From positions 2,986,501 through 3,050,500 of the forward strand of contig NZ_CP076134.1 in assembly GCF_018736085.1 (NCBI RefSeq): a stretch of DNA of 64,000 nucleotides, in the 5' to 3' direction. Under the pieces are notes generated by a model. That model ran no database searches, had not been told where the DNA came from, and saw nothing but the letters and a program-made list of their open reading frames with translations. The position numbers and the translations under genes were made by a program. Below are positions 36,296 through 44,026 of this stretch, piece after piece. The number at the start of each line of letters is the position of its first letter. Positions within the stretch are counted from its first letter, which is position 1. This stretch comes from Bradyrhizobium sediminis (GTDB lineage Bacteria; Pseudomonadota; Alphaproteobacteria; Rhizobiales; Xanthobacteraceae).

Positions 36296-36836
36296 GACGA
36301 TACCCCCTCAACAGATCGGCCGCGCCGCTGTTCTGCAATGCCATCGCCATCCAAGATTCGGAGCGCGAATGCGATGTGGAAATTGAACCGGCCGTAATGG
36401 ATTCGGAGCGCGCACCGGCCTTACTACGCGGCGCCGCCATGTATTCGGCCAGCCGCTTGAATGCCTCATTGACCGCCGCGGGCACTGTCGGCGCGGGCGA
36501 TCCGCCGCCAACCGTTCCGGTGAAGCGATACGGGCCGGTACAAGGCAGGTAATAACCGCCCAATGGCGAGGCATCGAGAGTCGCGACTTCCCACACATCG
36601 GCGGCGGACCAAACTTCGACCGTGGAAATGCTGGCTGGCGAAAGCGGCGGGTGCCATTCACCGGGGCCGTCGACGATCCAGATCACAGCGCGCGACGTGT
36701 AGCGATGCGCGACATACGACTCGATGCGGTCCCAAACGACGGCGGGAGCGAGCGCAGCCGCGGCCGTGGACAAGCCTGAGGGCGTTGCGGGGTATGACGC
36801 CGGAATCGCTTCGGTCTGTTTGATGGTCGTGGCCAT
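36288..36836 (-). CDS. Head-tail connector protein, gp6-like
   Basis: Protein of 182 residues. The C-terminal half is the helical gp6-type fold (NEAFKRLAEYMAA, SWMAMALQNSGAADLLRGYR), which in HK97 forms the adaptor ring below the portal; the N-terminal half (YVAHRYTSRAVIWIVDGPGE) is a beta-rich part also seen in the GTA/HK97 adaptor group. ATG 36836 shares its A with the protease stop (TAATG), showing translational coupling. It gives the head a tail-docking site although the island encodes no tail. Confidence 0.7.
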   Translation of the reverse strand: MATTIKQTEAIPASYPATPSGLSTAAAALAPAVVWDRIESYVAHRYTSRAVIWIVDGPGEWHPPLSPASISTVEVWSAADVWEVATLDASPLGGYYLPCTGPYRFTGTVGGGSPAPTVPAAVNEAFKRLAEYMAAPRSKAGARSESITAGSISTSHSRSESWMAMALQNSGAADLLRGYRRV

Positions 36837-37543
36837 TAAAGCCTCCAACGCTTGAGTACGGGGGCGAAGGTCGGCACGGTGACCAATGACGTCGGTGGCG
36901 GAACGAGCACGCCATTTTGCCAAGTCCATCCCGCCGCGACCTTTTCGTCGTCGGTTTGCGGCTCTTGCTTATCGGGCGCATCGGCGGCGGAAATGCCACT
37001 CTCTTTGTAAGCAGGCCGCGTCACGATCGAAAGTTCGTAGAGCAGCGCGGAAAAGATTGTGCGGATCGACGCATTGAACATGCCCCGGCTCGGGTCCATG
37101 CCTTCGTCGGTGAATTTCTCCGGCGTTTTGACTCTGCGCGGCGGTGGCAATCGAAAGCCGGGACTTATGCCGTAGGCAAGGCCGGAATCGATTTGAGCGA
37201 GCACGTCAATGCCGTAACTGGTCGCCGCGATCTCAGGCGCAATGTCCGCCTCAAACGTCAGCGCCTCGTCGCTATCGGTAAGGCGTAGCGAATTTGTCAG
37301 CTTGCTGGCCAAGGGCCGATTGAAGTCATGCCCAACCAAAAGATGGATTTCTTTGTCGGGCGCAGCGACCCGGAAGCCAAAAGCCCTTGGCGCAAATTCC
37401 TCTTTCTGCGGACGACCGCCATTCCGACCGCCATCCGATAGAACAGCGCGTTTTTTGTACGGAAAGCGACCACGGAGCTTGCGCCCCCCACGAGGGGAGG
37501 CGCGCACTTCCAGTTCGCCTATGAGATTGGCGAACTCGTTCAT
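36836..37543 (-). CDS. Prohead protease, HK97 family (S78)
   Basis: Serine protease of 235 residues that cleaves the capsid scaffold during head maturation. The core reads FPYKKRAVLSDGGRNG, EEFAPRAFGFRV, the catalytic histidine in LLVGHDFNRPLASK, and the serine region GLAYGISPGFRLPPP. The C-terminus has a second conserved block (LYELSIVTRPAY). Its ATG overlaps the stop of the capsid gene (TAATG). In HK97 itself the protease precedes the capsid gene; here it follows it. Confidence 0.85.
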   Translation of the reverse strand: MNEFANLIGELEVRASPRGGRKLRGRFPYKKRAVLSDGGRNGGRPQKEEFAPRAFGFRVAAPDKEIHLLVGHDFNRPLASKLTNSLRLTDSDEALTFEADIAPEIAATSYGIDVLAQIDSGLAYGISPGFRLPPPRRVKTPEKFTDEGMDPSRGMFNASIRTIFSALLYELSIVTRPAYKESGISAADAPDKQEPQTDDEKVAAGWTWQNGVLVPPPTSLVTVPTFAPVLKRWRL

Positions 37544-38796
37544 TACTGGATGCCGGTCAAGATTTGGAGCTGTTCGGCGCGCGATGCAGTCACGTCGAGC
37601 GTGGCCAACGCCGTCAAGCGAAGCCCGCCCGATGCGGCGTCGGAGAACGGATCGCGGATCAGGTCGATTGCACCCCACGTTCCAACGAAGATCGGCGAAA
37701 CGCCGTTCGCGGTCGTGGTCAGCAATGCCTTGGTGGCGAGCGGCGAGCCGACCGGCGCAGCGAGCGCATTGGACGACATGACCACGTTGCCGGCGCCGAT
37801 GTTTTTGATCAAACGATCCCACTCCGAAACCGCGGTGTTGGTGATCAGGTCATCGTCCATCGCGTCCCACACTTCCGGACGGATCAGCAGCTTGACGGCA
37901 GACGGGCCGTTCGCGGCGTTCGCCACGATGAACCGCTTGATTGCCGCGCGGAACGCAGCCCACGACGCAGCCGCCGAAACCGCCGTGCTCGTGATGCCGT
38001 AGCTGCCGACCAGAATGCCGGCCGGTTCACCCGACGCGCCAGCGCCAAGGAACACGGCCTTGTCCAGGGCAACGGCCATGCAGCCGTTCATGTCACGCCG
38101 CACCGCCTGCTCAAGACCATCGCCCGACTGTTTCAGGGTCTTGCGGGTGATCTTCATGGTGATGCCGAGCGTATTGTTCGGCGCAAGCGAGCGCTCTGCC
38201 GTGCTGTACGCGGTCGGGCCGCCTACGGAGCCGGTTTCCGAAGTCTGCCAAGCGGCAGCAACGCTGCTCGACGTGATCGGATATTCGTTCGTGCCCTGGT
38301 CGATGTTGACCATTTGCGCGCCCATCTGCACCGCAGCGGAGTCGGCGAAAATGCGATCGATGATCGGGCCGGTCGTTTTCGGCGCCGGCGTGCCGCTGGC
38401 AACGGTTTCGCCCGACCGCTTTTCGAGCGCCTGCCACGGAACGGGAACGCCGCGATAGCCGCCCTGCGAGCGAAGTTCCTGCACCACTTCGGCGGTCGCG
38501 CCGTCAATCTGCCGCCCTTCGTCCAGCATCAACGCGACCTGACGCAGTTCGAATTTGTCGATCAGGGCGCCATAGTCCCTGTCAGATCGGGTTTCCAGAT
38601 CGTCCTTAGCTTCGCGACGCTCGGAATCTTCCACGATCAGCGCAGCGCGAAACTTGGTTTCGTTCGCCTGATACTCGGAGTCGAGCGACTCCATCGAACG
38701 GGTTTCATCCTCGCTCGGCTTGTCTTTGCCAACGAGCGCCGCGAGGTCTTTCCGAATCTCGGACTGACGACGGCTAATCTTTACAGAGTGCAACAT
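37543..38796 (-). CDS. Major capsid protein, HK97 family
   Basis: Capsid protein of 417 residues. Residues 1-110 form a charged helical delta/scaffold domain (SEIRKDLAALVGKDKPSEDE) that the protease would remove. The HK97 fold follows: PIIDRIFADSAAVQMGAQMV, ITMKITRKTLKQSGDGLEQ, LDKAVFLGAGASGEPAGIL, and C-terminal IDLIRDPFSDAASGGLRLTA. Length and layout match a self-scaffolding capsid. The gene begins inside the HNH gene (16-bp overlap). Confidence 0.88.
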   Translation of the reverse strand: MLHSVKISRRQSEIRKDLAALVGKDKPSEDETRSMESLDSEYQANETKFRAALIVEDSERREAKDDLETRSDRDYGALIDKFELRQVALMLDEGRQIDGATAEVVQELRSQGGYRGVPVPWQALEKRSGETVASGTPAPKTTGPIIDRIFADSAAVQMGAQMVNIDQGTNEYPITSSSVAAAWQTSETGSVGGPTAYSTAERSLAPNNTLGITMKITRKTLKQSGDGLEQAVRRDMNGCMAVALDKAVFLGAGASGEPAGILVGSYGITSTAVSAAASWAAFRAAIKRFIVANAANGPSAVKLLIRPEVWDAMDDDLITNTAVSEWDRLIKNIGAGNVVMSSNALAAPVGSPLATKALLTTTANGVSPIFVGTWGAIDLIRDPFSDAASGGLRLTALATLDVTASRAEQLQILTGIQ

Positions 38797-39128
38797 AGAG
38801 ACTCCTTTGGTTGTGGTTTCGCCAGCATGGCGACGAGATCACGCCATGCGGCGCGAGCGGGAGAGATTTCGTTTCCGAAACCGCATTCGATTTTCGTTTT
38901 GGCGGAGTGGCAGGGCTTGCAGAGCGTCTGCAAATTGCTCAACTCAAACGCCAGATCGGGCGCATCCTTGACGCGCTTTATGTGATCGACTTCCAGCATG
39001 CCGCTGGCGCTGCATTTGACGCACTTGAATCCATCACGGCGCTTTGCAGCGAGCCGAACAACTTTCCACCTCGCAGAGCGGATCACGGCTGCGCTGTGCG
39101 AGTCGTATTCACCGCGCTTCAAACCCAT
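38781..39128 (-). CDS. HNH endonuclease
   Basis: Nuclease of 115 residues. A zinc-type pair CVKCSASG and CKPCH frames the HNH core LEVDHIKRVKD ... FELSNLQTLCKPCHSAK. Small HNH proteins beside a terminase are needed for cos-end cleavage in HK97-like phages, so the island probably packages DNA from cos ends. The start overlaps the end of the large terminase gene by 10 bp. Confidence 0.88.
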   Translation of the reverse strand: MGLKRGEYDSHSAAVIRSARWKVVRLAAKRRDGFKCVKCSASGMLEVDHIKRVKDAPDLAFELSNLQTLCKPCHSAKTKIECGFGNEISPARAAWRDLVAMLAKPQPKESLCCTL

Positions 39129-40633
39129 GTCGCCATCCGAGCTTTTTTGACCGGAGCGGCGAGCATGCGCGCGCCTTGTGCGACGGCGAGCACGCTGGCG
39201 GATGCAGCATCGATACGACCGAGCGACCGGGCTTTGGCCAATTTGATATTGTTCGCGGGATCACGAAGGCACACCGCGTCGGCGAATGCAGATCGCAACA
39301 GCAGCGACGGCGATGCCTTCACCAATCCGTCGAAGCATGCACGGCGGAAACGGTCGCAATCTTCGTTGCCATCGCGGAAACCGAACCCGCGCCACACGAG
39401 CGGGCAGCGAATGCCGGCCGCGTCAATGGCCTGGCCAAGTTCGGCTTGCTTGTACCGATCCATGGTCAAAGCCGCGACGGGCTGGCCTTCTACGTGGCGC
39501 ATGACTTCCGACAGCCAAGGCGCAACCGGAACGGTCGCATTTCCCAAGGTGGACAGTTCGCCACGGCTCGACATCTCGCTGTAGCGCGGGCCAACACCAT
39601 CAGCCGCGCCGCGATCGGCGAGATTGGGCGCGGAGGGAAACCAGCCGAGACATTCCAGCCTGCCGGTTTCAGGCCAGAAGAATGCCGCGGCCGTCATCGA
39701 AGCGGAGCCGCCAAGGTCAACGCCGATGACCACGGCACCAGAGCGCGGCGGTAAATCGTCCACCTCGCACTTTAGCCATTCGTCGGTTGTCAGCAGAACG
39801 TCGCGAGTCTCGCCGGAAACCCGTTCGTTGCGATTGTACAGGCGGAACGTCGTCAGGCTCGATCCACCGCGCGCGATGGCGCGGCGTGCCTGCGACTGCA
39901 ACCATTCAATGTTTGAACCGATGCCACACGCAGCGCCGGGATTGGCGATCAGCAGACTCGCCAGATCGTCGGCCGGCAAGCCGGGCGCGGGTCGGTGCTC
40001 TTGGCGATAGACGCCGGGCTGTTCCTCGTCCAGCCACTTGCTGAAAGGATGCGCGTCGTCGGGCGCGCTGGTCGAGATAATCAATGCGCGACCGCCGCGC
40101 TTGCCGCCACCGGACAGCAGCGCATGTTCCAGTTCGTCGCCTTTGCCAGCAGCCCAATGGCCACGTTCGTCCAGGATGGTCAGCGTCGGCGCGCCGCCAA
40201 GGGCGGATTTTCCATCGGCCGCGAGGCAGCGCAGCAGGTGCGTGCCGTTCGCGTCCGCATACTCGATCTCTAGCCGTGGCGCGCGGCGGAACGTAAGCCG
40301 CTTCTGCACGTCGTCGGGCAGGTAACGCGCGTAGCCGGCCACGAAATTCCAGACGAGTCGGGCCTGATCTCGCGTTCTGGCGCCGACCGGAATCTCTCTA
40401 TTCGGCTGCGTGTCGCCGATCTCGCCGAGCAATTCGCCAAGGGCAAGGCCCGCGCTCAATGCCGTCTTTGCATTGCCGCGGCCAATCGACAGGGCGGCAA
40501 CCGAAATGCCCGGAGCAAGCGCGCCGGTAACGAATTGCTTTTGGAACGGCGCCAGTTTCAGCGACTTTCCAGCCGCCGGACCTTCTGGCACTTTGAGTCC
40601 TTGGAGGAATTTGATTGCCTTTTTGGCGTTCAA
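39119..40633 (-). CDS. Terminase large subunit
   Basis: DNA packaging motor of about 504 residues. The ATPase part shows LAPFQKQFVTGAL, the Walker A-like loop SIGRGNAKTALSAG, and Walker B LTILDERGHW; the nuclease part shows VVIGVDLGGSASMTAAAFFW with its first acidic residue. I propose TTG 40633 as start: it overlaps the stop of the upstream small ORF (TTGA) and homology (NAKKAIKFLQGLKVPEG) begins there. The frame is open to 40849, but that would overlap the connector gene. Confidence 0.82.
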   Translation of the reverse strand: MNAKKAIKFLQGLKVPEGPAAGKSLKLAPFQKQFVTGALAPGISVAALSIGRGNAKTALSAGLALGELLGEIGDTQPNREIPVGARTRDQARLVWNFVAGYARYLPDDVQKRLTFRRAPRLEIEYADANGTHLLRCLAADGKSALGGAPTLTILDERGHWAAGKGDELEHALLSGGGKRGGRALIISTSAPDDAHPFSKWLDEEQPGVYRQEHRPAPGLPADDLASLLIANPGAACGIGSNIEWLQSQARRAIARGGSSLTTFRLYNRNERVSGETRDVLLTTDEWLKCEVDDLPPRSGAVVIGVDLGGSASMTAAAFFWPETGRLECLGWFPSAPNLADRGAADGVGPRYSEMSSRGELSTLGNATVPVAPWLSEVMRHVEGQPVAALTMDRYKQAELGQAIDAAGIRCPLVWRGFGFRDGNEDCDRFRRACFDGLVKASPSLLLRSAFADAVCLRDPANNIKLAKARSLGRIDAASASVLAVAQGARMLAAPVKKARMATWV

Positions 40634-40770
40634 TTTTGGCCCCGGTCGCGAGAGAGAAAGGAAAAGGCCCCCCCTCCGAAGGCTCCCCCCAAACAAAACG
40701 CGGGGATTGGCACCGCTGCGGGCTTGCCGTCGTCGCTGGCGCGTTGGCGCGCGAGGCGTGCGCTCGGCAT
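40630..40770 (-). CDS. 46-residue ORF in the small-terminase position
   Basis: ATG 40770 overlaps the connector stop (TGATG) and TGA 40630 overlaps the proposed terminase start (TTGA). The product (MPSARLARQRASDDGKPAAV, then a Gly/Phe-rich stretch) has no recognisable fold. The place between connector and large terminase is where a small terminase could sit, but this ORF is too short, and the G-runs near 40670-40690 could hide a frameshift. Confidence 0.35.
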   Translation of the reverse strand: MPSARLARQRASDDGKPAAVPIPAFCLGGAFGGGAFSFLSRDRGQN

Positions 40771-41150
40771 CAGGTGCGGCATTGGCAAACCCACGCGCAG
40801 CCAGCGGGATCGAGCGCAACGCTGATGATTGAGAAGGTCGAGCCGGCAATCGCTACGGTGTTGCCAGGCACAGGCGTGACAGCGAGCGTGCTTGCGACGA
40901 TGAACACCTTGCGGTCGTTCACTTGCACATTCGAGTCGACGTGATCGATGGTGCTATAGGTGTCTATCCACCCCGAGCAGTCATAGGGAACGTCAGTGAT
41001 GACCGGCTCCCATGCGGGGCCGCTCGTCTCTTGCACCGTGACCACAGCGCTTTGCGGAATGTCCGCATTGATCAGGGCATCGGAAAGTTGTTCTGCTAGA
41101 TAGCCATCAAGGATGGACAATCGTGTTCCTGTATAGACGTGTGCGGACAC
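40770..41150 (-). CDS. Head completion / head-tail adaptor protein
   Basis: Protein of 126 residues. After an N-terminal helix (SILDGYLAEQLSDALINA) the domain reads GWIDTYSTIDHVDSNVQV, DRKVFIVASTLAVTPVPGN, and TVAIAGSTFSIISVALD, the beta-rich pattern of the small stopper or adaptor proteins that close phage heads and receive the tail. It opens the head operon. A second connector (36288-36836) lies at the other end of the module. Confidence 0.65.
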   Translation of the reverse strand: MSAHVYTGTRLSILDGYLAEQLSDALINADIPQSAVVTVQETSGPAWEPVITDVPYDCSGWIDTYSTIDHVDSNVQVNDRKVFIVASTLAVTPVPGNTVAIAGSTFSIISVALDPAGCAWVCQCRT

Positions 41151-41170
41151 TGCCGCATGCTCAAACGAAA

Positions 41171-41203
41171 AAGCCCCGCCGCGATCTTGCGATCGAAGCA
41201 GGG
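41171..41203 (-). terminator. Intrinsic terminator, island copy 2
   Basis: On the minus strand CCCTGCTTCGATC / GATCGCGGCGGGG with loop GCAA, then CTTTTT. It closes the replication unit before or at the start of the head module. It is similar in sequence to the terminator at 43874-43916. Confidence 0.75.
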
Positions 41204-41260
41204 TTATTGAATGCGCAGCATACTACATTTCTAGGCTTTGCGCAAATCAGTGCGTGCCTG

Positions 41261-41421
41261 TCGGTGGTGTCGGTGAAGTCGGTGAAAAACCATTGCACTC
41301 ACTGTGACCATCACCACCGCATATCCATTCAACTCATAATTTCAGAACACATGAGAGCAATGGGTATTGGTACAGTCTAGTGGACGCATTGAATTTTCAC
41401 CGACTTCACCGACCAGACCGA
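41261..41421. other. Candidate replication origin with inverted iterons
   Basis: Three tandem 9-bp units on the plus strand (TCGGTGGTG, TCGGTGAAG, TCGGTGAAA; 41261-41287) face two exact-type units and one degenerate unit on the other strand (TTTCACCGA, CTTCACCGA, CCAGACCGA; 41395-41421). An 18-bp core (41271-41288 against 41394-41411) is a perfect inverted repeat. The 106 bp between are less GC-rich than the surroundings. The region abuts the stop of the primase/helicase gene. This is the plan of SaPI origins. Confidence 0.6.
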
Positions 41422-43248
41422 TCAGGATGGCGATGGCAACATGGTCAATCGTTCCGCCGCTGCGACCTGATCACGCAAGCATAGTTCACGCTTCGCATAG
41501 ACGGTCTGGCGTCGGCCCGCGATCTTCCATTGCCCGTCGCGGGCATCATCGGGGTTGCGCACTGAGACATATCCGCAGCCTTCGAAGCGATGACCGATCT
41601 TTCGACGGTTCTTGCGATCACGCAGCCAATCGGCAAACCCCATCGAGGATCGGCCTAGCACTTGCTGCGTCGTCACCGCGGCGGGCTTGCCCAATGCGTC
41701 GATAGCGTCGGCCATCTCGGCATCTTCCGGCGCGCGGGATGCGTCCACGATCTCCCAAAAGGCTCGCGTCTTCGGCGGCGGTGCCTTTGCGTCGAAGGCG
41801 GACAGGTCGAGCGTCGCCAGATGGTGCGCAACGATTTCATTGCCGCCGGTCGCGAACCAACTGTAGAGCGCGGACCAATATCCAGGTTGGAAGTCGTCCT
41901 TGCTTCGCGGCGACCACGCGACGAAGTGTCTGCGGTCATCGGCAGGCAAATGCAGCGCGTCCTTATTGTTCGTCGTCTGGATCACACCGCAGACGTTCAA
42001 CACCGCATGTTCGCGCAGATGCTTTTCGTCCACCCGCAGCACATCGGGCGGCGCGGCCGTCAGTGTCTTGAGGTGTTCGTAAAACGCGAACCGATCCGTA
42101 TCGCCAAGGTCGCGCGCCTCTGAGATACGCAGGATCACGGACTTCACAAATGAGTTGAATCGGCCGAGCACTTGCTGCGGCGACACCTCGGAACAGTTCC
42201 ACGGCCCGACTGCCGCCTTGACTGGTTCGAGCAATGTATCTTTGCCAATGCCCTGATTGCCGCCCAACACCAACGCATGATTGATCTTGATATCGGGACG
42301 CTGCACGCGCTGCGCCAGCCAAGAAATGATGTGCTCGGCTTCCTCGGGATAGACCCATCGAATGTGGTCGATCCACGGTGACGCATCGCCAGCTTTCGGC
42401 TTTATCGTCGGCGGTCGGTACAGGTTGAACGTCTTGCAGCCCGCGCGGTCGATCCAGCCACCATCGGCGATCAGTCGATCCGCAATAATCTGCGATTGGC
42501 CCGGCGCCCAGGTCGCTTGTTCAACCGATCTGTTCTGGTCGAGGAATGTAGCGGCGGGAATCGGCTTCTCCCTCATTGGCACGATGACAGGTGCGAGGCG
42601 TGAGTTCACGGTTGACGCCGGCCAATGCTCGCCGGTCGGAACGAAGATGTACGAGTGAGCCGGGCTATAGGCCCAAAAATCCTCGTGCTTCACAGCATGC
42701 ACGTCAGCAGCCTTGGCAGGAAACGGAACCACGTTGCCCGGCTTGATGATTGTCACTGGTCCAAGTTTCCTTTCAGGCGCGAGATACCAAGCACCATATT
42801 TCGTTCGCCAATTGGCAAGCTGCTCCGACGTGGCCGCGCCTTTGAAGGCCAGCCAAACCTTTTCCGCATCGGCGCATAGACGCAGACGATCACGTTCCGA
42901 TCGCCATGAGCCGATCACGTCAATGAGATATTCGTCGCGCCACGCTTCCGGTTCGTGGTCGTCGTCCCACCACATCTTGACGACATCGCGCGCGCGGAGC
43001 GGCGTGGCGTCCCAACGGCGCGACGCATAGAGCAGCATCCGGCGCCCTTCAGATTCGCCGAGCGTCCTTTGCAAGTCCCACGCGATGGCGCTGGTCGGAT
43101 GATCAGGGGATTTGTCGATGGAAAATGCGTCGATGTATTCCACGATCTCATCGCGGGTCGCGCGCTCGGCACCATCTGCCGGCGGGCAGCCACGATTGAA
43201 GTCGTAAGCCTGGCAGAGTCGTTCCGTAAAACATAAAGCGGTGTTCAT
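41422..43248 (-). CDS. Primase/helicase, DUF5906-type (Pri-Rep-like)
   Basis: Replication protein of 608 residues. The C-terminal half is an SF3/D5-like helicase: Walker A VLGGNQGIGKDTLLEPVK, Walker B-type VILRISEARDL, and sensor VCGVIQTTNNKDALHLPADD with RRHFVAWSP as arginine finger region. The N-terminal 250 residues lack a clear primase motif but contain WKxxxDHIRW-like elements (SPWIDHIRWVYPEEAEHI). It would unwind and replicate the island from the adjacent iterons. It is a separate unit, with terminators on both sides. Confidence 0.82.
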   Translation of the reverse strand: MNTALCFTERLCQAYDFNRGCPPADGAERATRDEIVEYIDAFSIDKSPDHPTSAIAWDLQRTLGESEGRRMLLYASRRWDATPLRARDVVKMWWDDDHEPEAWRDEYLIDVIGSWRSERDRLRLCADAEKVWLAFKGAATSEQLANWRTKYGAWYLAPERKLGPVTIIKPGNVVPFPAKAADVHAVKHEDFWAYSPAHSYIFVPTGEHWPASTVNSRLAPVIVPMREKPIPAATFLDQNRSVEQATWAPGQSQIIADRLIADGGWIDRAGCKTFNLYRPPTIKPKAGDASPWIDHIRWVYPEEAEHIISWLAQRVQRPDIKINHALVLGGNQGIGKDTLLEPVKAAVGPWNCSEVSPQQVLGRFNSFVKSVILRISEARDLGDTDRFAFYEHLKTLTAAPPDVLRVDEKHLREHAVLNVCGVIQTTNNKDALHLPADDRRHFVAWSPRSKDDFQPGYWSALYSWFATGGNEIVAHHLATLDLSAFDAKAPPPKTRAFWEIVDASRAPEDAEMADAIDALGKPAAVTTQQVLGRSSMGFADWLRDRKNRRKIGHRFEGCGYVSVRNPDDARDGQWKIAGRRQTVYAKRELCLRDQVAAAERLTMLPSPS

Positions 43249-43340
43249 ATGGGTTCCTTGTGTGAAGTGAACCCAACGAGATTGTCCTTGAAAATTGAAA
43301 CGAGTTGCGTTATCGAATGATTGTCACATCTATATCGATA

Positions 43341-43379
43341 AAGCCGCTCGCCGAGGTCACCTCGTCGGGCGGTTTTGTT
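43341..43379 (-). terminator. Hairpin after the SpoVG-like gene
   Basis: GCCGCTCGCCGAGGT / ACCTCGTCGGGCGGT, long stem with two mismatches, directly after the stop at 43380. The T-run is better on the plus strand (TTTTGTTTT) than on the gene strand (TTTATC). Confidence 0.6.
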
Positions 43380-43667
43380 TTAAGCGGCGACATCCTCGAC
43401 GCCGCCCATTGCTACAAAAACGCTGTGCGCAGACGCCGCCATTGCTTTCCTGATTTCAGGATCAACAATGTCAACGAGGCGCCGGCCTTCCTCGGGCCTG
43501 ACGCCGCGCGGTGCCTGCGCCAGTAAGAATCCCCGACTCGCGCGGACCAATAGGCATTCTCTGATCCGAATGCCGGAGTACTCGACGTCGAAAAACGCGA
43601 GCAGCTTATCGCCGGTTTTCCAGGGCTTCTGACCGGGCGCGACGATCGAAAGGGCCGTGATCTTCAT
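43380..43667 (-). CDS. SpoVG-like island protein
   Basis: Protein of 95 residues. The stretch MKITALSIVAPG ... DKLLAFFDVEYSGIRIRECL, LVRASRGFLLAQAPRG, and LVDIVDPEIRKAMAASA follows the strand-helix order of SpoVG, a site-specific DNA/RNA-binding protein. ATG 43667 overlaps the AlpA-like stop (ATGA), so the two are co-translated. Together they may form the island's control unit. The match is by pattern, not by strong identity. Confidence 0.5.
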   Translation of the reverse strand: MKITALSIVAPGQKPWKTGDKLLAFFDVEYSGIRIRECLLVRASRGFLLAQAPRGVRPEEGRRLVDIVDPEIRKAMAASAHSVFVAMGGVEDVAA

Positions 43668-43852
43668 GCGGCCACCTTGTTGCTTGCGGCCTCGCGCGCC
43701 GTGACCCATTCGTCATTCGCGTTCTGCGAAATGCGGGTGCAGCGTCCAACCTTGAACGTGCGCGGTCCTTCGCCCCGAGCCTGCAACGCATAGAAAAACG
43801 AGCGAGACAGGCCGTGGGCTTTGCACCATTCGTCGATACTCTGAGACTTCAT
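43664..43852 (-). CDS. AlpA/excisionase-like helix-turn-helix protein
   Basis: DNA-binding protein of 62 residues with a MerR-type winged helix: IDEWCKAHGLSRSFFYALQA, then the wing GPRTFKVGRCTRIS. AlpA proteins activate integrase and excision genes and are the master activators of Gram-negative PICIs. ATG 43852 has GGAGG about 7 bp upstream. It sits just after the integrase, separated by an intrinsic terminator. Confidence 0.75.
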   Translation of the reverse strand: MKSQSIDEWCKAHGLSRSFFYALQARGEGPRTFKVGRCTRISQNANDEWVTAREAASNKVAA

Positions 43853-43873
43853 TGGTAACCTCCGGTTAGAAAC

Positions 43874-43916
43874 AAAAAATCCCCGCCGCGACAAATCAAT
43901 GTCGAGGCAGGGCGGG
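43874..43916 (-). terminator. Intrinsic terminator after integrase, island copy 1
   Basis: On the minus strand an imperfect stem CCCGCCCTGCCTCGACA / TGTCGCGGCGGGG with loop TTGATT, then ATTTTTTG. It resembles the terminator at 41171-41203 over its whole length. Confidence 0.75.
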
Positions 43917-44026
43917 TCATCAAAAAAGGCGCCGCGCTCAATCAAGAGCGAAGCACCTTCGATTTAGAATCCTCTAGCGAACACGAATATGCGCTTAAGT
44001 GTCCCCAAAGTCAAGCCGGGACCCGT

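Noticed and set aside
40634-40849. Extension of the large terminase to 576 residues
   Set aside because: It would overlap the adaptor gene by 80 bp and the added part is arginine-rich without homology.
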